Both the position numbers and the translations under genes were made by a program. The notes beneath the pieces were generated by a model. That model searched no databases. It was not told where the DNA came from and saw only the letters and a program-made list of their open reading frames with translations. Source: Paludibacteraceae bacterium (GTDB lineage Bacteria > Bacteroidota > Bacteroidia > Bacteroidales > Paludibacteraceae). From it: 56,795 bases of DNA. Below, in pieces: positions 15,599-23,001 of the stretch. The stretch is from NCBI GenBank assembly GCA_017450685.1, contig JAFSTB010000012.1, positions 1-56,795 of the forward strand, in the 5' to 3' direction. The first letter of the stretch is position 1, and each line of letters opens with the position of its first letter.

Positions 15599-18535
15599 AT
15601 GAGAAAGAGTCTTTTTGCCTTTGTAAGTGTAGTGTGCATGATGTTGCTCACTGCTTGTCATCCCTCTTCATCCTCTCGTTCTAATGCCGGACAATGGTCG
15701 TTGGTGGAAGGTCATATCACCACGCCTTGGGCAGAGCAGGTGAAAGCCGATTGTCCTTTGCCAGAATATCCGCGTATGCAGATGCAACGCTCTGAGTGGC
15801 AGAACCTTAACGGTCTATGGCAGTATGCCGTAACAGAGAAAGGCACGGCTGTCAGTTGGAACGGTGACTCGCTCAGCCAAGGGCGCATTTTAGTGCCTTT
15901 CGCCATCGAGTCGGCATTGTCGGGTGTGGGCAGGACGATAACTGAAAAAGAGGAGTTGTGGTATCGTCGCACCTTCACCGTACCTCGCACATGGCGTGGC
16001 AGACAGGTCTTGCTGCATTTCGGGGCGGTGGACTGGCAGGCTGCCGTCTATGTCAACGGACGGTTGGCGGCTGAACATACAGGCGGATATACTCCTTTCT
16101 CCGTCAATATAACGCCATACCTCAATCGCAAAGGCGGTGCCGAACAGGTGCTCGAAGTGCGCGTCTATGACCCTACCGACAAAGGCTATCAGCCGAGAGG
16201 CAAACAGGTGAGCAATCCTCGAAGTATTTGGTACACTGCCGTTTCAGGTATATGGCAGACGGTGTGGATGGAGCCGGTGAACAAGACCAACCATATCACC
16301 AACCTCATCCTTGAGCCCGATATTGACCGACAAGTGCTTCGTGTGCAAGTACTGACCGACCGCCCTTGGGACCAACAATGCAGCGTCACCATTACCCTTA
16401 TGGACGAGCAACAGACAGTGGCTCAGGTGTCAGGCGGAACTGACCAAACGCTGCTCATACCGGTTCGAAAGATGCACCTATGGTCGCCCGAAGACCCCTT
16501 CTTATACAACCTCACTGTGGTGCTCAAACGCGGACATGAACATTTGGATAAGGTCACTTCCTACGCCGCTATGAGAAAGATAAGCCGACAAAAAGACGCG
16601 AACGGCATTTGGCGTATGCAACTCAACAACAGTACTTATTTTCAGTTCGGTCCGCTCGACCAAGGTTGGTGGCCTGACGGCTTATATACCGCACCCACCG
16701 ACGAGGCTCTCGCCTTCGATATACAAAAAACCAAAGACTGGGGCTTTAATATGATACGCAAGCACGTAAAGGTGGAGCCAGACCGTTGGTACTACCATTG
16801 CGACCGTCTCGGTATGCTCGTCTGGCAGGATATGCCGTCGGGCGACTTGGGCAATAAGTGGGAACCGCAAGTGTTGGGCGGCGGCACCGACCGTGAACGC
16901 TCACCGCAAAGCACCGCCAACTACTACCACGAATGGAGCGAGATAATAGATATGCTTCGTTCACACCCGTCAGTGGTGGTATGGGTTCCCTTCAACGAGG
17001 CTTGGGGACAGTTCCAAACGGAGCAGACAGTGGCTTGGACCGAGCAGTACGACCCCACCAGGCTCGTCAATGCAGCGTCAGGCGGCAACCACCGTCCTTG
17101 CGGTGACATGCTCGACCTGCACCACTATCCGCAACCCGAGATGTATCTCTTCGACAGCGACAGAGTGAATGTGTTGGGTGAGTATGGAGGCATAGGATGG
17201 CCCGTACATGACCACTTGTGGTGGAACCAACGCAACTGGGGATATGTACGCTTCACCTCGTCGGAAGAGGTGACACAGGAATATGTCAAGTATGCCGAAC
17301 AACTGGCAGCACTTGTCAGAAAAGGTTTCGCAGCCGCAGTCTATACACAGACAACGGATGTGGAAGGAGAAGTGAACGGACTAATGACTTATGATAGAAA
17401 AATTATGAAACTCGACGAACAACAACTGCGCGAAGCCAACCTCTCGGTTCGCACCGCCGGCTCAGCCGAACACAACGACCTCTTGCAGGACGAACAACGA
17501 TTCTTCAGCACCGTGGAAGGCAAACCAACACGCCTATACACCCTTGCCAACAACAACGGTATGCAGGTGCAAGTAACTAACTTCGGTGCACGCATCGTGT
17601 CCATCCTTGTGCCTGATAAACAAGGTAATAAACAGGATGTGGTGCTTGGTTTTGACAATATACACGACTATCAGGCTATCCCCTCTGACTTCGGTGCCTG
17701 CATCGGACGATATGCCAACCGTATAAAAAACGGCGAACTCATCATCGATGGTCAAACCTACCAACTGCCGCAAAACAACTTCACCCATACACTTCACGGC
17801 GGACCTACAGGCTGGCAATATCGCGTGTTCGATGCAGAACAGATAGACGAGAGGACACTCAAACTGACAGTGGTGTCACAAGACGGCGATAACGGCTTCC
17901 CCGGACAAGTGAAAGCAGGATGCACCTATACACTCACCGACGATAATAGTATCCGCATCGACTATTTCGGCACTACCAACGCTCCGACAGTCATCAATAT
18001 GACTAACCACACCTATTTCAACCTCACAGGCGACGGAAGAAAAGATATCTTGTCACACGAGTTGCAGATAGCTGCACATAAGACTACACCCATCGACCCG
18101 ACATATATCCCCACTGGTGAGATAACCGATATAGCAACCGGCAGCGAGTTCGACTTCTTCTCCGCACCCAAAGCCATAGGCAGAGACATCAAGAGCAACA
18201 ACGAGCAGTTGCGCAACGGCAATGGTTACGACCATAATTTCATCCTCGATCCTCGCCAAGACGTTGCTTTGGCTGCTACTCTCTATTCTCCCGAAACAGG
18301 CATAACGATGGACGTACTCACCGACCAGCCCGGTATGCAAGTCTATACCGGCAATTTCTTGGACGGAACGGTCAAAGGCAAACGCGGAGAGGTCTATGAG
18401 CAACGCAACGCCGTCTGCCTCGAGACACAAATCTATCCCGATAGCCCACACCACCCCGAATGGCCCAACTGCGTGCTCCGACCCAATGAACACTATAAAA
18501 CAACAACCATCTTCCGCTTCGGAGTGAAACAATGA
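15599..18535 (+). CDS. GH2 glycosidase fused to aldose 1-epimerase (lipoprotein)
   Basis: A 978-residue exported lipoprotein with lipobox MLLTAC (Cys20). Residues about 50-640 form a glycoside hydrolase family 2 enzyme: a sugar-binding jelly roll (LNGLWQYAV, VDWQAAVYVNGRLAAEHTGGY), an immunoglobulin-like linker, and a TIM barrel with predicted acid/base Glu467 (FNEAWGQ) and nucleophile Glu528 (LGEYGG). Residues about 645-978 form a complete aldose 1-epimerase (galactose mutarotase), shown by NFGARIVSILVPD, HTLHGGPTGWQYR, the histidine in NMTNHTYFNLTG, and the base Glu in CLETQIYPDSPHHPEWPN. The glycosidase would release a beta-linked hexose, probably galactose, and the second domain would interconvert its anomers at the cell surface or in the periplasm. 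The substrate cannot be fixed from sequence. The frame is continuous, so this is a true fusion in this assembly. Confidence 0.92.
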   Translation: MRKSLFAFVSVVCMMLLTACHPSSSSRSNAGQWSLVEGHITTPWAEQVKADCPLPEYPRMQMQRSEWQNLNGLWQYAVTEKGTAVSWNGDSLSQGRILVPFAIESALSGVGRTITEKEELWYRRTFTVPRTWRGRQVLLHFGAVDWQAAVYVNGRLAAEHTGGYTPFSVNITPYLNRKGGAEQVLEVRVYDPTDKGYQPRGKQVSNPRSIWYTAVSGIWQTVWMEPVNKTNHITNLILEPDIDRQVLRVQVLTDRPWDQQCSVTITLMDEQQTVAQVSGGTDQTLLIPVRKMHLWSPEDPFLYNLTVVLKRGHEHLDKVTSYAAMRKISRQKDANGIWRMQLNNSTYFQFGPLDQGWWPDGLYTAPTDEALAFDIQKTKDWGFNMIRKHVKVEPDRWYYHCDRLGMLVWQDMPSGDLGNKWEPQVLGGGTDRERSPQSTANYYHEWSEIIDMLRSHPSVVVWVPFNEAWGQFQTEQTVAWTEQYDPTRLVNAASGGNHRPCGDMLDLHHYPQPEMYLFDSDRVNVLGEYGGIGWPVHDHLWWNQRNWGYVRFTSSEEVTQEYVKYAEQLAALVRKGFAAAVYTQTTDVEGEVNGLMTYDRKIMKLDEQQLREANLSVRTAGSAEHNDLLQDEQRFFSTVEGKPTRLYTLANNNGMQVQVTNFGARIVSILVPDKQGNKQDVVLGFDNIHDYQAIPSDFGACIGRYANRIKNGELIIDGQTYQLPQNNFTHTLHGGPTGWQYRVFDAEQIDERTLKLTVVSQDGDNGFPGQVKAGCTYTLTDDNSIRIDYFGTTNAPTVINMTNHTYFNLTGDGRKDILSHELQIAAHKTTPIDPTYIPTGEITDIATGSEFDFFSAPKAIGRDIKSNNEQLRNGNGYDHNFILDPRQDVALAATLYSPETGITMDVLTDQPGMQVYTGNFLDGTVKGKRGEVYEQRNAVCLETQIYPDSPHHPEWPNCVLRPNEHYKTTTIFRFGVKQ

Positions 18536-18582
18536 AGTGAAAATCCGGTTATAAACAGACGTTAAATAGACGAAGATATTTT

Positions 18583-18903
18583 ATGAAGTTTGAAAACCAA
18601 ACACTGCAAGAAATAATTAACTTGGGTCACCAAGTGCTACCTGCTAATGGTAAACTGTGGTTATATGGATCCCGTGCAAGAGGAGACAATCGTGTTGATT
18701 CAGATTGGGATTTACTGATAATATTGGATAAACAGAAAGAAGAGTTTTCTGATTTTGATAACTATTCATACCCCTTCATATCATTAGGTGTAGCACTTGG
18801 CGAAATTATATCTGCTCATATCTATACATCTAAGCAGTGGAAAGAAATGTCGTTTACGCCTTTTTACAAAAATGTAGAACGTGATAGAACAATTTTAGTA
18901 TGA
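18583..18903 (+). CDS. MNT-type nucleotidyltransferase (antitoxin of a HEPN/MNT pair)
   Basis: A 106-residue minimal nucleotidyltransferase of the DNA polymerase beta superfamily. It shows the family motif GSX10DXD as GSRARGDNRVDSDWD (Gly29-Ser30 with Asp41 and Asp43). Family members such as MntA neutralise the HEPN toxin by modifying it with AMP. The stop codon overlaps the HEPN start (ATGA, 18900-18903), so the two are translationally coupled. The pair is AT-rich: one 60-nt line of the HEPN gene counts 28% GC against 53% in a line of the following nitroreductase. This suggests acquisition by transfer. Confidence 0.9.
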   Translation: MKFENQTLQEIINLGHQVLPANGKLWLYGSRARGDNRVDSDWDLLIILDKQKEEFSDFDNYSYPFISLGVALGEIISAHIYTSKQWKEMSFTPFYKNVERDRTILV

Positions 18904-19298
18904 GTTTAAGTCAAGAAGAACGAAACATAATGATACAATTGGAAATTGAGCGTTCAAATAAGATGATGGCAGAATTTCCAATTTATATTGCCAATAAATT
19001 ATGGAGTACATTAGTTAACAGAATGTATTACGCTGTATTCCATGCTGCAACAGCATTGCTAATCAAACATAGTTTACATGCATCTACACATCAAGGTCTC
19101 TATGTGTTGTTAAGTAAATATTTTGTTAAAACAGGTGTTCTGTCTAATGAAGAAGGACGGTTATTTGCTCGATTAGAAACTATGAGAGAGAAGAGTGATT
19201 ATAACTGTTATTTAGAATCAGAAGCAGACGAAGTGATGCCTTTATTAGAACCGACAAAAGAATTAATCTTTCATCTAAATGAGTTATCAAAAAAATAA
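18900..19298 (+). CDS. HEPN-domain protein (predicted RNase toxin)
   Basis: A 132-residue all-helical HEPN protein. The RX4-6H active-site motif appears as RMYYAVFH (Arg41 to His48), and a positively charged helix and KSDYNCYLESEADEV follow. HEPN proteins paired with MNT partners act as RNA-cleaving toxins controlled by the partner. The intact motif suggests an active toxin. The gene overlaps the MNT gene upstream and is 9 nt from the nitroreductase gene downstream. Confidence 0.88.
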   Translation: MSLSQEERNIMIQLEIERSNKMMAEFPIYIANKLWSTLVNRMYYAVFHAATALLIKHSLHASTHQGLYVLLSKYFVKTGVLSNEEGRLFARLETMREKSDYNCYLESEADEVMPLLEPTKELIFHLNELSKK

Positions 19299-19307
19299 TT
19301 AACCATT

Positions 19308-19814
19308 ATGCTTGATTTTCAGGATTTATGTCAGCGGCGACGCTCTATTCGCCAATATACTGACCGTCCGGTGGAGACGGAGAAATTAGAGTATATGCTT
19401 CGCTGTGCGTTGATGTCACCCTCGTCCAAACGTACCAATCCGTGGGAGTTCTTCCTCACCACCGACACCGATAAGATACGCCCAATGGCTCAAAGCAAGA
19501 CCTATGGCTCACAGATGTTTCTCACCGCCACAGCCGCAATTGCAGTGGCTGCCGACCCCGCACTGACCGACACATGGCAAGCCGATGCCGCCATCGCTGC
19601 AGAACATCTGTTGCTCGCAGCAGAAGAACAGGGATTGGGAGCATGCTGGTGTCAGATTTACAACCGTGAGGACTCCGAAAACAAAATAAGAGAACTGCTC
19701 AATATACCCGACAACCTCAATGTCCTTTGCGTCATTGCCATAGGATACAAAAACGAAGAGCGCAAACCATACGACCTGCAAAAACTGCTATATAATAAGG
19801 TGCACCGATGCTAA
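19308..19814 (+). CDS. Nitroreductase-family FMN oxidoreductase
   Basis: A 168-residue protein of the nitroreductase fold. CQRRRSIRQYTDRPVETEKL is the FMN-phosphate-binding N terminus, MLRCALMSPSSKRTNPWEFF binds flavin, and the later LLAAEEQGLGACWCQIY and VLCVIAIGYKNEERKPY are family blocks. It should be a cytoplasmic homodimer using NAD(P)H, with unknown physiological substrate. It follows the HEPN gene by 9 nt and may be read through from it, although codon use returns to that of the host chromosome. Confidence 0.9.
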   Translation: MLDFQDLCQRRRSIRQYTDRPVETEKLEYMLRCALMSPSSKRTNPWEFFLTTDTDKIRPMAQSKTYGSQMFLTATAAIAVAADPALTDTWQADAAIAAEHLLLAAEEQGLGACWCQIYNREDSENKIRELLNIPDNLNVLCVIAIGYKNEERKPYDLQKLLYNKVHRC

Positions 19815-19815
19815 G

Positions 19816-19945
19816 TTTGGATTTTTGCACTTTTTCGCCGCAATTATGTTTGGATTTTTGCATGTTTTTGCCATAAATATATTTGGATTTTTGCACTTTT
19901 TTGCCGTAATTTTGTTTGGATTTTTGCAAAAATATGCTGTAAGTC
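19816..19945 (+). repeat. Four tandem copies of a 33-bp repeat upstream of the AAA+ ATPase
   Basis: The core TTTGGATTTTTGCA starts at 19816, 19849, 19882 and 19915, an exact 33-nt period. A less conserved second half carries GCCGTAATT-like sequence. The array begins 2 nt after the nitroreductase stop codon region and ends just before the promoter at 19946-19976. The period is three helical turns, so the repeated cores lie on one face of the DNA. It may be a cluster of protein-binding sites or a simple tandem expansion. Confidence 0.85.
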
Positions 19946-19976
19946 TTTGATAATTTGCCGAAAGTGCGTACCTTTG
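19946..19976 (+). promoter_or_regulatory. Promoter of the AAA+ ATPase / DGR cassette
   Basis: TTTG (19946-19949) and TACCTTTG (19969-19976) with a 19-nt spacer, directly after the 33-bp repeat array. No other consensus promoter was seen before the RT gene, so ATPase, variable protein, HRDC protein and RT may share this transcript. Confidence 0.75.
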
Positions 19977-20004
19977 CCGCCGAAAAAATTATGTAGGTTG
20001 TAAG

Positions 20005-21327
20005 ATGGAATATATTTCTCGTTATATTGATTCCTTATTGTTGCAGTGGAAGTGTCAGGAACGCCGTAAACCGTTGTTGTTGCGTGGCGCGCGTCAAGTG
20101 GGCAAAACCAGTGCTGTTCGCCATTTAGCGGAGCAGTTTGACTACTATATAGAGGTTGATTTGAATGAGCAGCGTCAGTTGCACACGCTTTTTGAGCAGG
20201 GGTTGTCGCCTGAACAGATTGCTATGCAGATGGGCGTTATTTTAGAAGTGCCTGTTGTTGCCGGCAGAACGTTGTTGTTTTTAGATGAGATACAGGCATG
20301 TCCGGCTGCTATTAACAGTCTGAGGTATTTCTATGAGCGTTTTTCGGATTTGCATATTATAGCCGCCGGCTCTTTGTTGGAGTTCACTTTGGCTGAATTG
20401 TCTTCATTTGGTGTTGGGCGAGTGGAGTCGGTGTTTATGTATCCTCTTTGTTTTGACGAGTTTCTTTTGGCTGTAGGTCAGCAGATGTTGCTTTCAGTTA
20501 TACGTCAGGCATCGTATGATAAGCCGCTTGTGCAGCCTGTGCATGAGAAGGCAGTGCAGTGGGTGCGGCTTTTTATGCTTATTGGCGGAATGCCGGAGGT
20601 GATTGCTTATTATCGTGATACCAAGGACTTGTTAGGCTGTCAGAGGTTATTAGATACATTGATTGTGTCGTATGCTGACGATTTCAAAAAATATAGTCGT
20701 CAGGCTAATCCATTGCTTCTAAATAAAGTGCTATTATCGGTGGCTGAACAGCATGCCGGTAAGTTTGTCTATTCGCATGTGGATAGGTTGGAGCGTGTGC
20801 TGAATATCAAGGCGGCGTTGCAGATGTTATGTAGGGCAGGCTTGGTGATACCGGTGACTGGTACGGCAGGCAATGGTGTGCCTTTGGAAGCCGAAGTGAA
20901 TGACAGGTATAGAAAAATGTTGGTCGTTGATACGGGACTGATGCAACGCTTGCTGCATTTAGATGTTACGCCTACGCTGATTGACGGTTCGGCTGATGTG
21001 GTTAACAAAGGTGTCTTGGCTGAGGCTTTTGTGGGGTTGGAATTGATGAAACAGCAGTCGGCTTTTGCTCCGGCACAGTTGTATTATTGGCAGAGGGAAG
21101 AACGGAACGCTTTAGCGGAAGTCGATTATTTGGCAGAGGTCAAAGGAAAAGTTCTTCCTATTGAAGTGAAAGCAGTGGCAGGAGGCAGAATGCGCAGCCT
21201 GCAAATGTTTATCAACGCAAAAAAAACAGAATATGGTGTGAGACTATCGCTCGATAACTTCTCTAAGGAAGGTAACATCCGTGCATATCCGCTTTATGCT
21301 GTGAGAAATATATTTATAAACAACTAA
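20005..21327 (+). CDS. AAA+ ATPase with DUF4143 C-terminal domain
   Basis: A 440-residue predicted ATPase. It has Walker A RGARQVGKTS (about residues 27-36), Walker B LLFLDEIQACP (about 90-100) and sensor region LHIIAAGSLLEFTLAE. A DUF4143 C-terminal half includes VDTGLMQRLL and ends with a nuclease-like EVDYLAEVKGKVLPIEVKA block. Such proteins are abundant in Bacteroidota, vary in copy number, and their function is unsettled. It ends 24 nt before the DGR variable-protein gene with no promoter visible between, so co-expression with the DGR is likely. Whether it takes part in DGR action is unknown. Confidence 0.9.
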   Translation: MEYISRYIDSLLLQWKCQERRKPLLLRGARQVGKTSAVRHLAEQFDYYIEVDLNEQRQLHTLFEQGLSPEQIAMQMGVILEVPVVAGRTLLFLDEIQACPAAINSLRYFYERFSDLHIIAAGSLLEFTLAELSSFGVGRVESVFMYPLCFDEFLLAVGQQMLLSVIRQASYDKPLVQPVHEKAVQWVRLFMLIGGMPEVIAYYRDTKDLLGCQRLLDTLIVSYADDFKKYSRQANPLLLNKVLLSVAEQHAGKFVYSHVDRLERVLNIKAALQMLCRAGLVIPVTGTAGNGVPLEAEVNDRYRKMLVVDTGLMQRLLHLDVTPTLIDGSADVVNKGVLAEAFVGLELMKQQSAFAPAQLYYWQREERNALAEVDYLAEVKGKVLPIEVKAVAGGRMRSLQMFINAKKTEYGVRLSLDNFSKEGNIRAYPLYAVRNIFINN

Positions 21328-21351
21328 AAAGTAAATTTTATTCTATTCGAT

Positions 21352-22383
21352 ATGAAACGTTTTATTTCTCTTTTAGCAATGCTGTTGGCATTGGCAGGTG
21401 GCAGACTGATGTCGCAGAATGTGACCAATGTGGTGGCACGACAGGTGGGAAACACCGTTGAGGTCACATATAATATCGACCGTGCTGCCGCGGTCAGTAT
21501 GCTCTTTTCCACCGATGGCGGCAACACTTATACCACTCTTGCACAATCACTCACCGGCGATATAGGTCAGGTGCAGCCGGGCAATAGGAAGATCGTGTGG
21601 AATATGCTTCAGGATGCAGCCGAGTGGGAAGTGGCACGAGCAAGATTCAAGATAATGGCTAAAGACGATAGCAGACTAACTTTTACTGCTAATGGCATAA
21701 GTTTCACTATGGTGGCAGTGCAAGGCGGCACTTTCACTATGGGTTGCACCGCAGAACAAGGAAGTGATTGTGAGAGTGATGAAAGTCCTTCTCATTCTGT
21801 GTCACTCAGCGACTACTATATAGGTCAGACAGAGGTGACGCAAGGTCTATGGAAAGCGGTGATGAGGAGTAATCCCTCTAATTTCAAGAAGGGCGATTCC
21901 TATCCTGTAGAGATGGTCAGTTGGAATGATTGTCAGGATTTTATTCAGCGTCTGAACTCTCTGCTCTCGTCGCAGTTAGGCGGCAAACGTTTTGCTTTGC
22001 CTACCGAGGCGCAGTGGGAGTATGCAGCACGCGGCGGCAAAAAAAGCAGCGGATATAAGTATGCCGGCAGCAATATCCTCACCAATGTGGCGTGGTACAC
22101 TGATAACAGCGGCAGTAGCACTCATCCTGTGGCAGAGAAGTCGCCTAATGAGTTAGGTCTGTACGATATGTCAGGCAATGTGTGGGAATGGTGTCAAGAT
22201 TGGTACGGCTCATACAGCAGCAGCGCGCAGTCCAACCCATCCGGCGCTGCTTCCGGCTCTAACCGCGTCTTGCGGGGCGGGAGTTGGTTCAGCATCGCGA
22301 GGGACTGTCGCGTCTCGAATCGCAACCGCAACACCCCTGCGCGCCGTTTCGGCAACGGCGGTTTGCGGTTAGTTTGCCAATAG
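21352..22383 (+). CDS. DGR target: secreted FGE/SUMF1-fold variable protein
   Basis: A 343-residue exported protein and the diversified product of the retroelement. It has a signal peptide (about residues 1-21), an immunoglobulin-like N-terminal domain (about 24-105), and then a formylglycine-generating-enzyme (C-type-lectin-related) domain from about 110. That domain is shown by MVAVQGGTFTMG, YYIGQTEVTQGLWKAVM, RFALPTEAQWEYAARGG and LGLYDMSGNVWEWCQDW. The variable repeat encodes residues 302-343. Ten codons differ from template: Phe313, Ser314, Ile315, Asp318, Arg326, Ala330, Arg331, Phe333, Gly334 and Gly336. All of these are AAC or ACG in the template. In this fold the C-terminal part forms the ligand-binding face, so the protein is best read as a diversifying binding protein on the surface or secreted, not a sulfatase-modifying enzyme. 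Confidence 0.95.
   Translation: MKRFISLLAMLLALAGGRLMSQNVTNVVARQVGNTVEVTYNIDRAAAVSMLFSTDGGNTYTTLAQSLTGDIGQVQPGNRKIVWNMLQDAAEWEVARARFKIMAKDDSRLTFTANGISFTMVAVQGGTFTMGCTAEQGSDCESDESPSHSVSLSDYYIGQTEVTQGLWKAVMRSNPSNFKKGDSYPVEMVSWNDCQDFIQRLNSLLSSQLGGKRFALPTEAQWEYAARGGKKSSGYKYAGSNILTNVAWYTDNSGSSTHPVAEKSPNELGLYDMSGNVWEWCQDWYGSYSSSAQSNPSGAASGSNRVLRGGSWFSIARDCRVSNRNRNTPARRFGNGGLRLVCQ
22255..22383 (+). repeat. DGR variable repeat (VR)
   Basis: It starts at GGCTCT and ends at the stop codon TAG of the variable protein. It aligns to TR 23899-24027 with no gaps. Mismatches are at 22288, 22289, 22292, 22295, 22303, 22327, 22328, 22339, 22342, 22343, 22348, 22349, 22351, 22352, 22357 and 22358, each against A in TR. 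The last 24 nt (22360-22383), the presumed homing initiation segment, are identical to TR. Confidence 0.97.
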
Positions 22384-22414
22384 TTTACCTTTCCTAAAAA
22401 CAGAAACAATAGAA

Positions 22415-22465
22415 CGAACTTGTTCAAGGCGCGCTAATTAAAAAGCGCGCCGAGAAACAAGTTCG
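22415..22465 (+). other. Long inverted repeat just downstream of VR (DGR homing hairpin/cruciform)
   Basis: The outer arms CGAACTTGTT (22415-22424) and AACAAGTTCG (22456-22465) and the inner arms GGCGCGCT (22428-22435) and AGCGCGCC (22444-22451) are perfect complements. They surround an 8-nt AT loop with a 3x4 internal mismatch. It begins 32 nt after the VR stop codon. In studied DGRs a hairpin or cruciform a short distance after VR enhances homing, and the position here fits. It lacks an immediate U-run on its 3' side, which argues against a simple terminator. Confidence 0.8.
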
Positions 22466-22482
22466 AGAAAAAATAAAAAAAT

Positions 22483-23001
22483 ATGCAAGTAAAAATTTTT
22501 TCAATCCCTATTTTGGGAGAAGAGACGCAAGTGGAAGAAATGAATAAGTTTCTTCGCTCACATCGCATCTCCGAGGTGAAAAAAGAACTTATCCAAGCAG
22601 GTTCTGAATCGTGTTGGGCTTTTTGCATCACATATCTGACAGAACTGACAAATGATAATAGTAAAGTCGGTAGCAAAGAGAAAGTTGATTATAGAGAGGT
22701 ATTAGGGGAGGAACTATACGGCAAATTCAAGATTATGTGTGAACTGCGTAATCAAATAGCCAATGAAGATGCCGTTCCACCATACTCTGTGTTCTATAAC
22801 AATGAGGTGGCAGAATTTGTCAAAATAAAGAATCTTACCACAGCAGCAATGAAAAAACAGAAAGGCATAGGTGAAAAAAGGGTTGAAAAATACGGACAAA
22901 AACTAATAGATTTATATAATGAAGCGCAAAGGCAACCTGATACCGGAAATAGCACTGTGGAACAACCTGCTGACAGCCTGTTTCCGAGCATCGAAAAGTA
23001 A
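22483..23001 (+). CDS. DGR accessory protein with HRDC domain
   Basis: A 172-residue protein. Its N-terminal part (residues 1-60) resembles those found in Bacteroidota DGRs: a beta strand QVKIFSIPI, then helices ending in CWAFCITYL. An HRDC nucleic-acid-binding domain follows at about residues 78-148, with CELRNQIANEDAVPPYSVF and QKGIGEKRVEKYGQKLIDLY. HRDC proteins replace the usual Avd accessory protein in a subset of DGRs. It would presumably bind RT, TR RNA or cDNA during homing. Its 3' end overlaps the RT gene by 83 nt in another frame. Confidence 0.88.
   Translation: MQVKIFSIPILGEETQVEEMNKFLRSHRISEVKKELIQAGSESCWAFCITYLTELTNDNSKVGSKEKVDYREVLGEELYGKFKIMCELRNQIANEDAVPPYSVFYNNEVAEFVKIKNLTTAAMKKQKGIGEKRVEKYGQKLIDLYNEAQRQPDTGNSTVEQPADSLFPSIEK

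Noticed and set aside
19732..19929. Minus-strand open frame with an 11-residue repeat (QKSK pattern) near the ATPase promoter
   Set aside because: The repeat is the translation of the 33-bp DNA tandem array, whose period is a multiple of three. The rest of the frame is antisense to the nitroreductase gene. There is no start context or known family.
19816..19945. Tandem repeats as a small CRISPR array
   Set aside because: The units are directly tandem, without unique spacers of constant length, and no cas gene is near.
21352..22383. Reading the FGE-fold protein as a sulfatase-activating enzyme
   Set aside because: It has a signal peptide, no sulfatase nearby, and carries the VR of a DGR at its C-terminus. 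The fold is widely used as a binding scaffold in DGR targets.
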